A stretch of 64,000 bases of DNA from Bog-756 sp963730685 (GTDB taxonomy: Bacteria; Actinomycetota; Acidimicrobiia; Acidimicrobiales; RAAP-2): assembly GCA_963730685.1 (NCBI GenBank), contig CAVSSP010000004.1, positions 620,001 to 684,000 on the forward strand, read 5' to 3'. Numbering within the stretch: the first letter of the stretch is position 1; every line of letters starts with the position of its first letter. The position numbers and the translations under genes were made by a program. Positions 8,116 through 17,046 of the stretch are shown here, one piece after another. A model generated the notes under the pieces. That model did not search any database and was not told the DNA's origin. It saw nothing but the letters and a program-made list of their open reading frames with translations.

Positions 8116-9751
8116 GTGCGCGATCACCAGAGCGTTCAAGCAGGTGGGATCCTCTCGTCGGGGTCGGGCCGCAACATTTGGCTAGTACTGTCAATATTTC
8201 TCGTCGCCGTGGGAACTGCTGGGTCATTGTTGGCCGCGAACGCATTGGGCCATTCCGATGTTCTGAAGGCACGTCAGACTGCCCTGACAACTTCGACAGA
8301 GGTTGCATCGACCCTGAAGTTGGCCATTCAGCACGAGCAGGATCTGGCCGTGAGCGTCGGCGCCTTCCTGACGGAGAACCCTCACGCCTCGCAGGCCGCC
8401 TTTCTCAAATGGTCCAGCACGGTTCGGGCATTTGACCGTTACCCTGAATTGCAGGGGATCGCCGAAATTGCAATTGTCCCGAAGGCCCAGCTCAACTCCT
8501 TCGTCGCGGGTGAGCAGACCCCAGGCGCAACTGCTGGTTCCGACTCCTCATTTCAACTCACTCCGCCCGGAAGCCGTCCCTTCTACTGTCTGAGGACTGT
8601 GTGGCAGGCCCGGAGTACCCAAGCAGCGACACCAGCGGGCCTCGACTATTGCTCCGGCGGTGTGAATCTTGATCTGCTTGGAGTTCGGGATTCGGGACTG
8701 AGTGTGTATCAGCCGTACAAGGTTGGAGCCAGTACGGAGTTGGTCGTTGGCGCTCCCATCTATCTGGGGGGGGGGAGTCCCGTCAACAATCGAGGCCCGC
8801 CGCGAAGCCTTCATCGGATGGACAGGCACCGAGATCCTGCCGAGCGTCATCCTGGCCGCGGCGCTGGTTGGTCATCCCGATACGCAAGTTGTGTTCCGTT
8901 ATCGGAGTGCCACATCGACGGCTACGTTCATCAAGGGACCAACCCCAGAGGCTTCGCAATCATCGGTGGTTGACCTGCACAACGGATGGAGTGTTCAGGT
9001 TCTCGGGCCGATCAACGGATCCGGAGTCTCCGGAAATAGAAATGCACTCGTGGTATTGCTCGGTGGAATCTTCCTCAGCTTCGTTCTGGGAATATTGATC
9101 TACGTGCTGGCCACGAGTCGATCTCGAGCGCTCCTGCTTGTCGAGGAGCGGACTGACCAGCTCCACTATCAAGCATTTCATGACTCACTGACTGGGCTTC
9201 CGAACAGAGCCTTGATACTCGACCGGATTGCACAGATGCTGGCACGTGCACGCAGACAGCATGGTCCAGTTGCGGCACTCTTTGTCGATCTGGACGATTT
9301 CAAGAACGTAAACGACACCTTGGGCCACGACGCTGGTGATCAGCTTCTTGCCGGGGTGGCCGCAAGGATGGCAAGCACTCTACGTGAGGGGGACACGGTC
9401 GGTCGGCTCGGCGGAGACGAGTTCGTCGTCTTGGTGGAAGGACCCTCTATGGCCGCCGGATCTGAAGTCGTGGCGCAGCGGATTCTCGACGTCTTCGAGA
9501 GCCCCTTTGATATTGAGGGCAGTCGAGTTCCACTTGTTGTCACTGCCAGTATCGGTATCGCGGAGGGTGACAGAGCGGAACCAGGAGACCTACTGAGAGA
9601 CGCCGACGCCGCCCTGTACAGAGCAAAGGATGCGGGTGGGCACCATGCTGTCGTCTTCACACCCTCGATGCGGCATTCCACGGATTCTCAGCAGAGTCAG
9701 GAGTCCGAGCTCCAAGGTGCTCTCGAGGGTGGTCGGGCCCTCTTGCCTTAA
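8116..9751 (+). CDS. CHASE-GGDEF membrane diguanylate cyclase, frameshifted at a G10 tract
   Basis: The first frame (8116 to ~8770) encodes a membrane segment (residues ~19-42, NIWLVLSIFLVAVGTAGS) and a CHASE extracellular sensor domain (YPELQGIAEIAIV). The second frame continues the same protein: the end of CHASE, a second membrane segment (LVVLLGGIFLSFVLGILIY), and a complete GGDEF domain with RLGGDEF and the inhibition site REGD. The frames meet at a run of ten G at 8766-8775. Nine G would give one 544-residue protein. As sequenced, the first frame runs out of frame to a stop at 8971-8973, leaving no cyclase domain. A start inside the second frame would make only the cyclase part. The cause may be phase variation, mutation or base-calling error. 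GTG 8116 has CAGGGG ~10 bases upstream. Confidence 0.8.
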
Positions 9752-10171
9752 TCAGTCTGCCGTCGGTCGTCAGACCGGAATATTCGGTACCGAGGGCGCT
9801 GTAGCGCCGGAACCATCCCAAATGCCGCGTGCCGACGTGTGCCAGTTTCATCCCGACTCTCGACTGGCCTCAAGACCCCGGTAGGAGCGTGGGACTCTCC
9901 ACTGAACTCGATCGAGCGGCCGTATCCCGTCGTGTCTCGAAAGTGGTCGGTCTATGGCTAGCCGCTAGCCCTGGGTTGTCCAGTGCGGTGCGACGAGGCG
10001 TCCTGACCCATGAGAGGCGGATTTGGCACGACTTCGGTTGGCAAGTGATATTCTCCGCATGGAAAAGTATAGTTCTTGCGGTTGCGAGAATCGCGGGCTC
10101 TCTAGCCAAGGAGGGGGCCGCGTGCGTCGCCTAGTGGCAACGGCATCGGATGGAGAGAGTGGGGGACACTG
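9752..10171. other. Intergenic region, nothing recognised
   Basis: 420 bases between the GGDEF gene and an acyl-CoA dehydrogenase. Open frames here have no family-like sequence, and no strong hairpin or well spaced promoter was recognised. The promoter of the downstream dehydrogenase operon is presumably inside. Confidence 0.3.
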
Positions 10172-11299
10172 ATGGATCTTGAGCTGACGGCCGACCAGGA
10201 ATTGCTTCGAGCCACCACCGAGCAATTTCTTCGGTCAGAGGCGGCGTTGACGACGGTTCGTGCGTGGGCGGACATGCCATCCGGATTCGATTCCAGCTGG
10301 TGGAGGCGCGGCGCAGAACTCGGCTGGACGTCTCTGCTGGTCGGCGAGACAAATAACGGAGGGAGCATCTCCGGTCATCCCCTAGGTGACCTCTCCCTCG
10401 TCGTCGAGGAGATGGGCGCAATGGTGGCACCCGGCCCGATCATTCCGGTGAACATCGTCGCCCAGACGCTCTCACTAGATGCCTCGGTCGAGACATGTCA
10501 AACGCTGTTACCTGGACTCATGGATGGAGCGACGATCGCGGCCTGGTGCGTTGCCGAACCTGGACATCCTGTAACTCCAGAAGGAATGAAAGTCACCCTC
10601 GAACCAGAGGGAAGCGGATTCGTGCTGAACGGCGTGAAGAGCCCCGTCGAAGCGGGAGCAGAGGCCGATTGGCTACTCGTCACCGCGCGCAGCCCTGACG
10701 GAATGATCCAGTGCTTGCTGCCGGCAGATACCCCGGGGATCGAGGTGATTCGATTGTCCGGACTCGATCTGACTCGGCGGTATGCCAAGATTCGATTCAG
10801 CAACGTGCATGTCCCAGCTGAGTCTGTGGTCAGCAACGCTGAGCGGGCCCCTGCTTCGTTCGAGCGGCAGTTGCAATCTGCCCTGGTTCTGCAGTGTGCG
10901 GAGATCGTCGGGGCCACCGAACGCGTATTTGGGTTCACCGTCGAATATGCCTTCGATCGTTACTCGTTCGGACGTCCTCTCGCGTCCTATCAAGCGCTCA
11001 AGCATCGGTTTGCCGACATGAAGGTGTGGCTCGAATCGGCGCAGGCGATCAGTGTCGAAGCGACAAAGGCGGTAGACGCCCAGCTGGCTAGAGCTGGCGA
11101 GACTGCGCGTATCGCAAAGGCTTACGTGGCGGAGCGTTGCCCTGAGATTATCCAAGACTGCGTCCAGCTCCACGGTGGTATCGGAGTGACCTGGGACCAC
11201 GACATCCATCTCTATCTTCGCCGAGTGGTGCTCCATCGTCAGACGTACGGTGACCCGATCGAGCAACGTGAGCAGATAGCTCTGCTCGCTGCATCCTAA
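10172..11299 (+). CDS. Acyl-CoA dehydrogenase, FadE-type subunit
   Basis: A 375-residue acyl-CoA dehydrogenase. FAD- and substrate-binding features include YSFGRPLASYQALKHRFADM and QLHGGIGVTWDHDIHLYLRR, the usual late motifs of actinobacterial FadE proteins. The short N-terminal domain and pairing with a second, distinct dehydrogenase 10 bases downstream recall the two-gene heteromeric FadE complexes of steroid side-chain oxidation (for example FadE28-FadE29). The pairing is inferred from position only. ATG 10172 follows a GTGGGGG ribosome site. The reaction would be alpha,beta-desaturation of an acyl-CoA with electrons passed to ETF. Confidence 0.9.
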   Translation: MDLELTADQELLRATTEQFLRSEAALTTVRAWADMPSGFDSSWWRRGAELGWTSLLVGETNNGGSISGHPLGDLSLVVEEMGAMVAPGPIIPVNIVAQTLSLDASVETCQTLLPGLMDGATIAAWCVAEPGHPVTPEGMKVTLEPEGSGFVLNGVKSPVEAGAEADWLLVTARSPDGMIQCLLPADTPGIEVIRLSGLDLTRRYAKIRFSNVHVPAESVVSNAERAPASFERQLQSALVLQCAEIVGATERVFGFTVEYAFDRYSFGRPLASYQALKHRFADMKVWLESAQAISVEATKAVDAQLARAGETARIAKAYVAERCPEIIQDCVQLHGGIGVTWDHDIHLYLRRVVLHRQTYGDPIEQREQIALLAAS

Positions 11300-11309
11300 G
11301 GAGAATGAG

Positions 11310-12569
11310 ATGAGTGGTGTGGATTCGACGGAGGATCTGGAAGACTTTCGGCAAAGGGTCCGGGCATGGTTGCCTGATGCGCTGGAGCCGCTTGGGGACG
11401 CCGATCCATTCATGGGTCACTCCAAAGATGATTCCGACCAAGTCGTTCGGGCCAAGGCCATCCAACAGAAACTGTGGGTCGGGGGGTTTGCCGGACTGTG
11501 TTACCCCGTCGAGTACGGGGGCAAAGGACTTCCTCCCACGTATCAGCAAGCCTTCAATGAAGAGTCAGCCGGCTACGAACTGCCGATGCTGTTCAACACG
11601 CCGACGCTGACAATCATCGCACCAACGATCCTCGACTTCGGGACCGAAGAACAAAAGCAACGTCACATTCCGGCGATCCTGCGGGGCGAAGAGCTCTGGG
11701 TGCAGTTCCTCTCGGAGCCAAGCGGCGGATCTGACCTTGCTGCGGCCTTGACCCAGGCGGTGCGAGATGGGGATGTCTACATTCTCAACGGCTCCAAGAT
11801 CTGGAGCACATACGCATGGAAATCGGACTATGCCCTGTGCGTGTGCCGGACGGATTGGGATGTCCCGAAGCACCGAGGGTTGAGTGTGCTGATCGTCAAA
11901 GTGCATCAGCCCGGCATCCAGATCGATCAGATTCGACACGTTGACGGGACAGAGGAATTCTGCCAGGAGTTCTTCGACGATGTCCCCATTCCTGTCGATG
12001 ACATCCTGGGAAAGGAGAACGACGGGTGGACAGTGGCATCTCGGCTACTTTCGCATGAGCGTTCAGCGATGGGTGGTGCGTCATCCTATGAAGTGGGCGC
12101 CCGAACCTCCGATCGACGGTCCGGCCAGTTTGGCGTAGGAGGTGTCGCCAAGCGATCGGGAAGGCTTGACGATCCCAGGATCCGCCAGCTTGTCGCTGAA
12201 GCGAGGGTGCTCACCCGCGTCCACCAGGCGCTGGCCATCCGCATCGGCACATCTATTCGCATTGGTCGACTCCCTCCTCCTGCCGGTTCGATCCCTCGAC
12301 TTTCAACGGGATTCTTGGGGATGCGGCTTGCCTCGATTGCTTTGGAGATCAGTGGAGACCGTGCGGTGGCGTGGGAGGAAGGCGATCCACTCGGGAACGT
12401 CGGGATCGCCTTCCTCGGTCGTCAGGGCTCATGCCTCGGCGGCGGAAGTAACGAAATGGCACGGAATCTGATCAGCGAACGAGTACTAGGCATGCCTAGG
12501 GAACCAGCAGACGATCGCGATCGACCATTCCGTGAGGTTCGGACCAACACCAAGGCCGCAAGGCGGTGA
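11310..12569 (+). CDS. Acyl-CoA dehydrogenase, second subunit of pair
   Basis: A 419-residue acyl-CoA dehydrogenase with an N-terminal helical domain (CYPVEYGGKGLPPTYQQAF), the beta-domain motif QFLSEPSGGSDLAAALTQA and the closing motif GGGSNEMARNLISERVLGMPR. The start has an AAGGAG site nine bases upstream and follows the first dehydrogenase by 10 bases, so both are one operon and probably one enzyme. The region ~255-300 is Arg/Gly-rich and less typical than the rest. An amidohydrolase follows ~100 bases later. Substrate unknown; a branched or cyclic acyl-CoA is inferred from the pairing. Confidence 0.9.
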   Translation: MSGVDSTEDLEDFRQRVRAWLPDALEPLGDADPFMGHSKDDSDQVVRAKAIQQKLWVGGFAGLCYPVEYGGKGLPPTYQQAFNEESAGYELPMLFNTPTLTIIAPTILDFGTEEQKQRHIPAILRGEELWVQFLSEPSGGSDLAAALTQAVRDGDVYILNGSKIWSTYAWKSDYALCVCRTDWDVPKHRGLSVLIVKVHQPGIQIDQIRHVDGTEEFCQEFFDDVPIPVDDILGKENDGWTVASRLLSHERSAMGGASSYEVGARTSDRRSGQFGVGGVAKRSGRLDDPRIRQLVAEARVLTRVHQALAIRIGTSIRIGRLPPPAGSIPRLSTGFLGMRLASIALEISGDRAVAWEEGDPLGNVGIAFLGRQGSCLGGGSNEMARNLISERVLGMPREPADDRDRPFREVRTNTKAARR

Positions 12570-12665
12570 AAGACCGGGACATCGATCGACACCTGGCCAG
12601 CACGACCGCTAGCTCCCTCAACTAGCTCACCATTGCATCTGTACGATCACCATCCAAGGAGAACC

Positions 12666-13877
12666 ATGGCAAAGCGACACTTTCAGTTCCCCATCTTCGA
12701 TGCCGACAATCACATGTACGAGACCGCCGATGCGCTCACCAAGTTCCTTCCTCGAGAGTACAAGGACGTTGTTCAATACGTGCAGGTAAACGGGCGAACC
12801 AAGGTCGCGATCAAGGGACAGATCAGCAACTACATCCCCAATCCGACTTTCAACAAGGTGGCACCGCCGGGCGCGCTCGAGATCGAATTCAAGCTGAAGA
12901 ATCCCTCTTCGAAGACGAGCGCCGAGGACCTGACGCTCGAGCCACCTCCAAGGTACATTGAGTCACCGCCGGCGTATTTCGCACCTGAGCCACGCCTGCA
13001 GCTGATGGACGAACTGGGCCTCGATCGGGCAATGATGTGGCCAACTCTCGCCAGCCTGATCGAAGAGAGGATGGCCGATGACCCAAAGGCCACGCATGCA
13101 GTGGTGCATGCGTTGAACCAATGGATGTATGAGACGTGGTCCTTCAACTACGAGGATCGGATATTTGCCACGCCTGTCGTCACTCTGCCGATTGTCGAAC
13201 GAGCGCTCGAAGAACTGGCGTGGGTTCTCGAGCGGGGTGCCAAGGCGATTCTTGTTCGACCCGCACCCGTTCCCGACGTCGACGGCCGACGGCGTTCGTT
13301 CGCCCTGCCGGAATTCGATCCTTTCTGGGCGGCCGTTCAGGACGCCGACATCGTCGTTGGAATGCATGCATCAGATGATGGGTCGCAGCGGTTTTTGAAT
13401 GAATGGGAGGGGTTGCGAGATGGTGAGTTTCAGCCGTTCGCCGGAGGACAGTCGGCCTTTGCCAGCATCATCTCCGCCGATCATCGTGGAATTCACGACG
13501 TCGTTGCCTCGATTGTCGGCCACGGACTGGCGAGTCGTTTTCCGCGACTCAAGATCGTGCCGGTCGAGAACGGCAGCGCTTGGGTTCGCCCCCTGATCCA
13601 GGTACTTGAGAGGCTGTACGACCGGACTCCGCAGATCTTCATGGAAGATCCGATCGTTGCGCTCAAGCGATGCGTCTACGTCCATCCTTTCCACGAAGAG
13701 GATCCGTTGGGGCTTGTCGAGTTGGTCGGAGCCGACAATGTGGTGTTCGGCTCGGACTATCCGCACCCCGAAGGAATGTATAACCCGGTGTCCTTCGTGG
13801 ATCAGTTGGAGTCCCTCGACTCCGAAGACGTGAGAAAGATCATGGGTGGAAACATGTCTCGACTGATGAAGGTCTGA
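12666..13877 (+). CDS. Amidohydrolase_2 family metal-dependent hydrolase/decarboxylase
   Basis: A 403-residue TIM-barrel protein of the PF04909 family, which includes hydrolases and decarboxylases such as ACMS and resorcylate decarboxylases. The metal-binding start is PIFDADNHMYE; later motifs are VVGMHASDD, VPVENGSAWV and the final metal site VFGSDYPHPEG. ATG 12666 has an AAGGAG site ~7 bases upstream, so the 11-residue longer reading was rejected. It is clearly paralogous to the gene at 22153-23352, sharing FDADNH-YE, YVQVNGRTK-A and GSDYPHPEGM. It lies in line with the upstream FadE pair. Ring hydrolysis or decarboxylation of a CoA-pathway intermediate is plausible but not proven. Confidence 0.88.
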   Translation: MAKRHFQFPIFDADNHMYETADALTKFLPREYKDVVQYVQVNGRTKVAIKGQISNYIPNPTFNKVAPPGALEIEFKLKNPSSKTSAEDLTLEPPPRYIESPPAYFAPEPRLQLMDELGLDRAMMWPTLASLIEERMADDPKATHAVVHALNQWMYETWSFNYEDRIFATPVVTLPIVERALEELAWVLERGAKAILVRPAPVPDVDGRRRSFALPEFDPFWAAVQDADIVVGMHASDDGSQRFLNEWEGLRDGEFQPFAGGQSAFASIISADHRGIHDVVASIVGHGLASRFPRLKIVPVENGSAWVRPLIQVLERLYDRTPQIFMEDPIVALKRCVYVHPFHEEDPLGLVELVGADNVVFGSDYPHPEGMYNPVSFVDQLESLDSEDVRKIMGGNMSRLMKV

Positions 13878-14091
13878 GCTACGAGCCTCACGCCCGATCA
13901 GACAATTCGTGCCTTCGAGAATGGTCGTTTCGCCCAGGTCCGAAGCAGTATGCACTTACCGACCAGTTGGATCGATGGGACTCAATGTGTCCGTGTCCGA
14001 AGTGGCCCGAGCGCACGCTGCGCCGCGTCCGTCCGGATCCGGGCAGTGATTCCTTCGGGCCCGTCAGGACAGCACCGTGGAGCGAGGCCTC

Positions 14092-14946
14092 CTAGTATTT
14101 CGAGCGCTCACCGGCTGCTGCCGGCCCGTGGCCCTCGGGAATCTTCCGAATCATGTTCTCCTGCGAATAGGAGGCAACGAGCCTCCCGTCCTCAGTGAAC
14201 ACGTCCGCTCGGCCGAATGATCGACCGCGCCCTGCATAAGGGCTACTGTGAGCAAGCAGAAGCCACTCTGATGCGTCGAAGTCCTCATGAAAGCTGATCG
14301 TCTGTGCAATAACGGTTGTCGAGATCGATTCGTGGGCCATCGCCTGGCCGATTCCTTGATGCGGTCTCATTGCGGTGGAGATCAAGAATCCGTCGGACGC
14401 AAAGGCGAGAAGAGCCTCGTCGGTCGCGAGTCCCGTGGGTACATCGGAGAATCGACTCCAGACGTTGACTTCGGCTGGACCCACATCCTGAGGATCTTGG
14501 AGGTCGATGTCGTCAACGACTCGCAGTTCCCACCAATCGTGACCGCCGCTCCGTGTCCGGAGTGCACCGGGTCTGTCGACTGCTGGAGAATCGCTGGCAT
14601 GTCGGATGAGATCCGCCTCTGGTCCGTGGAGAAGTGCAACTGACTGAGTGCATATCCGCTCACCTTGCCGAACCGAAATGAGATAGGTCGCAAAGGTACG
14701 GCCCTCTTGCACTGGCACCACGTCGATTTCCAGCGGTTCGATAGGTGAAGCTCCACGAGCAAAGACGGTATGAAGTGATTTCAGAGATTTGTCAGGTGCT
14801 GAGGTCGCTGCTGCGACTACTGTCTGCGCGAGGATTTGGCCCCCGAATACGACAGGAGCAGGGCGAGCGAGGTTCTCGGCCAAGAAGTGATGGGGGCTGA
14901 GCTCCTTGAGAGACAGCATCGATCCGATCTCGGAGTCGACGTTCAT
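14092..14946 (-). CDS. tesB: Acyl-CoA thioesterase II (TesB-like)
   Basis: A 284-residue double-hotdog thioesterase that hydrolyses acyl-CoA to free acid and CoA. Typical TesB motifs are present: FGGQILAQTVVAAATSAPDKSLKSLH near the N-terminus, then FDASEWLLLAHSSPYAGRGR and GRLVASYSQENMIR near the C-terminus. Its ATG overlaps the stop of the upstream SDR by four bases (ATGA), so the two are translationally coupled. It is last in a leftward operon of DapA-like aldolase, SDR and thioesterase. Its likely job is releasing or recycling CoA when an acyl-CoA intermediate stalls. Confidence 0.9.
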   Translation of the reverse strand: MNVDSEIGSMLSLKELSPHHFLAENLARPAPVVFGGQILAQTVVAAATSAPDKSLKSLHTVFARGASPIEPLEIDVVPVQEGRTFATYLISVRQGERICTQSVALLHGPEADLIRHASDSPAVDRPGALRTRSGGHDWWELRVVDDIDLQDPQDVGPAEVNVWSRFSDVPTGLATDEALLAFASDGFLISTAMRPHQGIGQAMAHESISTTVIAQTISFHEDFDASEWLLLAHSSPYAGRGRSFGRADVFTEDGRLVASYSQENMIRKIPEGHGPAAAGERSKY

Positions 14947-15758
14947 TCGTGGTCCAGGCCGAGGTCCGATCCAACGACCGGTTGATCCTCCGGAGCCATG
15001 CTCGACGCCTCTTCGGCAGACTGGCTACCTTCGGCACCAATCGCCATCACGCGGGCGGGGGGATGTTGTGCGCCGAGGGCGTCGATGATTCTAGAAGTCA
15101 CGTCTTCGACCTGGAGCATGTCATAGCGCACGAATCCCTGTTCGAACCATTGTGGCAACAGCTCTCCGAAAAGTGCCGGATCGAAATGGTTCGCTACTTC
15201 TGTTCCCGCTGTAGGCCCGACTAAGACCTCGGAAACTCTGAGGGAGTTGAACTCGCTGGCCAGACCCTGCGTGTAGGCGCTGAGGGCCGCCTTTGATGTT
15301 CCGTAGATGACTAAACCCGGATACGGAGCGTCAGCCGAGTCGGAAGACAGGTACATTGCTCGTCCTTGGCTGTCCTCGGCCAGAAGATGAGGTAACGCGG
15401 CACGGGTCAGTTGGGCAGCGCCGAACAGATTGATGGAAAACAGCTCCATCCAGTCATCGATAGTTGCTTGGTGCAGCGGCGTAATCCGTCCGAGGCCGGT
15501 GGCATACACCAAGGCGTCGAGTCCACCGAGGATCTCTACACTCTTGGAGATCAGTGCATCCACCTCGTCCAGAGAGGTCACGTCGCAACGCACCGCTGTT
15601 ACACCCTCGATCTCCTGGACGCGCTCGACTCGCCGTGCAGCACCGACGACCCGGGCGCCACGCTCCGCCAGGGAGCCCGCTAGCCCCCGCCCGATGCCGC
15701 TCGACGCGCCCATGACGATGACCCGTAAGTCTTGTACCCCTCGGTTGCGCCCAGACAC
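14943..15758 (-). CDS. SDR family oxidoreductase
   Basis: A classical short-chain dehydrogenase of ~271 residues. It has the cofactor loop VIVMGASSGIGRGLAG, the structural VYATGLG (in the place of NNAG), the catalytic Ser region MYLSSDSA and YGTSKAAL (Tyr and Lys of YxxxK). GTG 15758 was chosen because GAGAGGG lies just upstream and it leaves a normal short lead before the Rossmann strand; a start at ATG 15794 would overlap the DapA-like gene. The gene sits between a DapA-like aldolase and TesB, 40 bases after the first and overlapping the second by four. A carbonyl/alcohol step on an aldolase substrate or product is inferred. Confidence 0.85.
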   Translation of the reverse strand: MSGRNRGVQDLRVIVMGASSGIGRGLAGSLAERGARVVGAARRVERVQEIEGVTAVRCDVTSLDEVDALISKSVEILGGLDALVYATGLGRITPLHQATIDDWMELFSINLFGAAQLTRAALPHLLAEDSQGRAMYLSSDSADAPYPGLVIYGTSKAALSAYTQGLASEFNSLRVSEVLVGPTAGTEVANHFDPALFGELLPQWFEQGFVRYDMLQVEDVTSRIIDALGAQHPPARVMAIGAEGSQSAEEASSMAPEDQPVVGSDLGLDHE

Positions 15759-15798
15759 GATCGCCCTCTCAAAATCCAGATTCAGGATGCACATGCGA

Positions 15799-16806
15799 TC
15801 AGATCGCCGTGACCAGTCCGGCCTGAACGTAGGCCTCACGCACGGCCGTCCGCATCTCGCGGGAAAGCGGAGGCTGAGGGGGACGAGACCGTGGATAACT
15901 GCCCACCGGAAGTCCCAGGACCTCGGCCGCAGCTTTGAACGCAGAACCCCAGTGGATGTATGGCGCTTCGACGTTCGACGCTCCGAATGCTCGGTGGAGA
16001 CTGGTGGTCAGATCGTCAAGACCCGAGTCGTACCAGTGGTCGATAGCCTCTGAGAGCTTGTCGGAGGCAAGGAGCTGCCACTGCTCGCTGTAGATCCTGT
16101 TCTCCGGCGTTTCGTAGAGGTATGCAGTTCCACCGAGAATGCCGGGAGCAGTGATCCCACGGCGGAGAAACCCGCCCCTGTAGGCGAGCATGTCGCACTC
16201 CCAGATCACGAGTTCGGGAGCGAGCCGATGCAGCGATGCAGAATGCGAAGGACGAAACAGTCCGCTCTTTACGGCGCAAATGGCGGGAAATTCCCGCGCC
16301 AGACGAGCGCACTCCTCGGGAGTCAGCGCCCATTTTGCCGCCGGCGTATTGAAGATTCCGAGCGCAATGTCGGTCCGAGCAACGAGGTATGTGAACAGTT
16401 CACGAGTCGCTTCGTATCCGCTTGCCTCGAAAAAGGGAGGAATGACAAAGCAAATGTCGGCTCCGGCCTTCGCCGCGTGCCGGGTCAGTTCTACGATCTC
16501 GAGGATGTTTGTGCTGGCTGGACACGCTTCGACCAGAGCATGAGGCTTGATGGCCCGAGCCTCGGCGACGGCCACTTCCAGGAGGTGCTTGCGTTCGTCA
16601 GTCGTCAGTGCCCATGCTTCGCCGCACAGGCCGCCGACCCATATACCGTCGTGGTCCAAAGACCCCAGGCAATGCGAGACGAGTGTGCGGAGCCCGTCGT
16701 CGTCGACGGTCTCTCCACCCGGACCGTTGAACGGCGTGTAAAGCGAATCGATGAGTCCCCGAAGTCCGCCTGGCGCCCAATCGCGGGCATCTTGCGCTAG
16801 AGCCAT
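15799..16806 (-). CDS. DapA-like (DHDPS/NAL superfamily) aldolase or hydratase-aldolase
   Basis: A 335-residue TIM-barrel class I aldolase relative. The pyruvate-binding loop GGLCGEA is at 58-64 and the Schiff-base lysine is K180 in CAVKSG. The conserved Tyr of the YNxP motif is replaced by Phe (F152 in IFNTP), and the protein is longer than true DapA (~290-300). Together these argue against lysine biosynthesis and for a catabolic lyase, for example one related to hydratase-aldolases of aromatic degradation. It is first in a leftward operon with an SDR and a thioesterase. A 240-base region upstream separates it from a divergent acyl-CoA ligase. The real substrate is unknown. Confidence 0.85.
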   Translation of the reverse strand: MALAQDARDWAPGGLRGLIDSLYTPFNGPGGETVDDDGLRTLVSHCLGSLDHDGIWVGGLCGEAWALTTDERKHLLEVAVAEARAIKPHALVEACPASTNILEIVELTRHAAKAGADICFVIPPFFEASGYEATRELFTYLVARTDIALGIFNTPAAKWALTPEECARLAREFPAICAVKSGLFRPSHSASLHRLAPELVIWECDMLAYRGGFLRRGITAPGILGGTAYLYETPENRIYSEQWQLLASDKLSEAIDHWYDSGLDDLTTSLHRAFGASNVEAPYIHWGSAFKAAAEVLGLPVGSYPRSRPPQPPLSREMRTAVREAYVQAGLVTAI

Positions 16807-16945
16807 TGCCTCCCCTTCGTCGCCGGGCGCCCCCAGCTATTGCGGTGCCGCATTTCAGCGCTTGCTGATAAAGGGGCCGACGAGCAGAAGCGTGAGAAGT
16901 ATGACCCCGTGGCAGATCCCTGGTACTACGTGCTATGCGTATTTG

Positions 16946-16974
16946 TAGAATAGGACTCTTGCATATCGCAAGTC
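16946..16974 (+). promoter_or_regulatory. Candidate promoter element and imperfect palindrome
   Basis: In the divergent gap between the DapA-like operon and the acyl-CoA ligase, a -10-like TAGAAT (16946-16951) is followed by GACTCTTGC-ATATC-GCAAGTC (16954-16974), an inverted repeat with one bulged T. Its position at the likely transcription start fits a repressor operator. No good -35 was seen, so this is tentative. Confidence 0.3.
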
Positions 16975-17046
16975 AAGAAGACGGAGGACGGTGCGCCGTC
17001 TTGTCCATCCAGGGGACTTTACGATGAGTCAGAAGAGGAACCACAA

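Noticed and set aside
9829..10134. A 101-codon open frame before the dehydrogenase pair
   Set aside because: Composition looks random and no ribosome site or domain was found.
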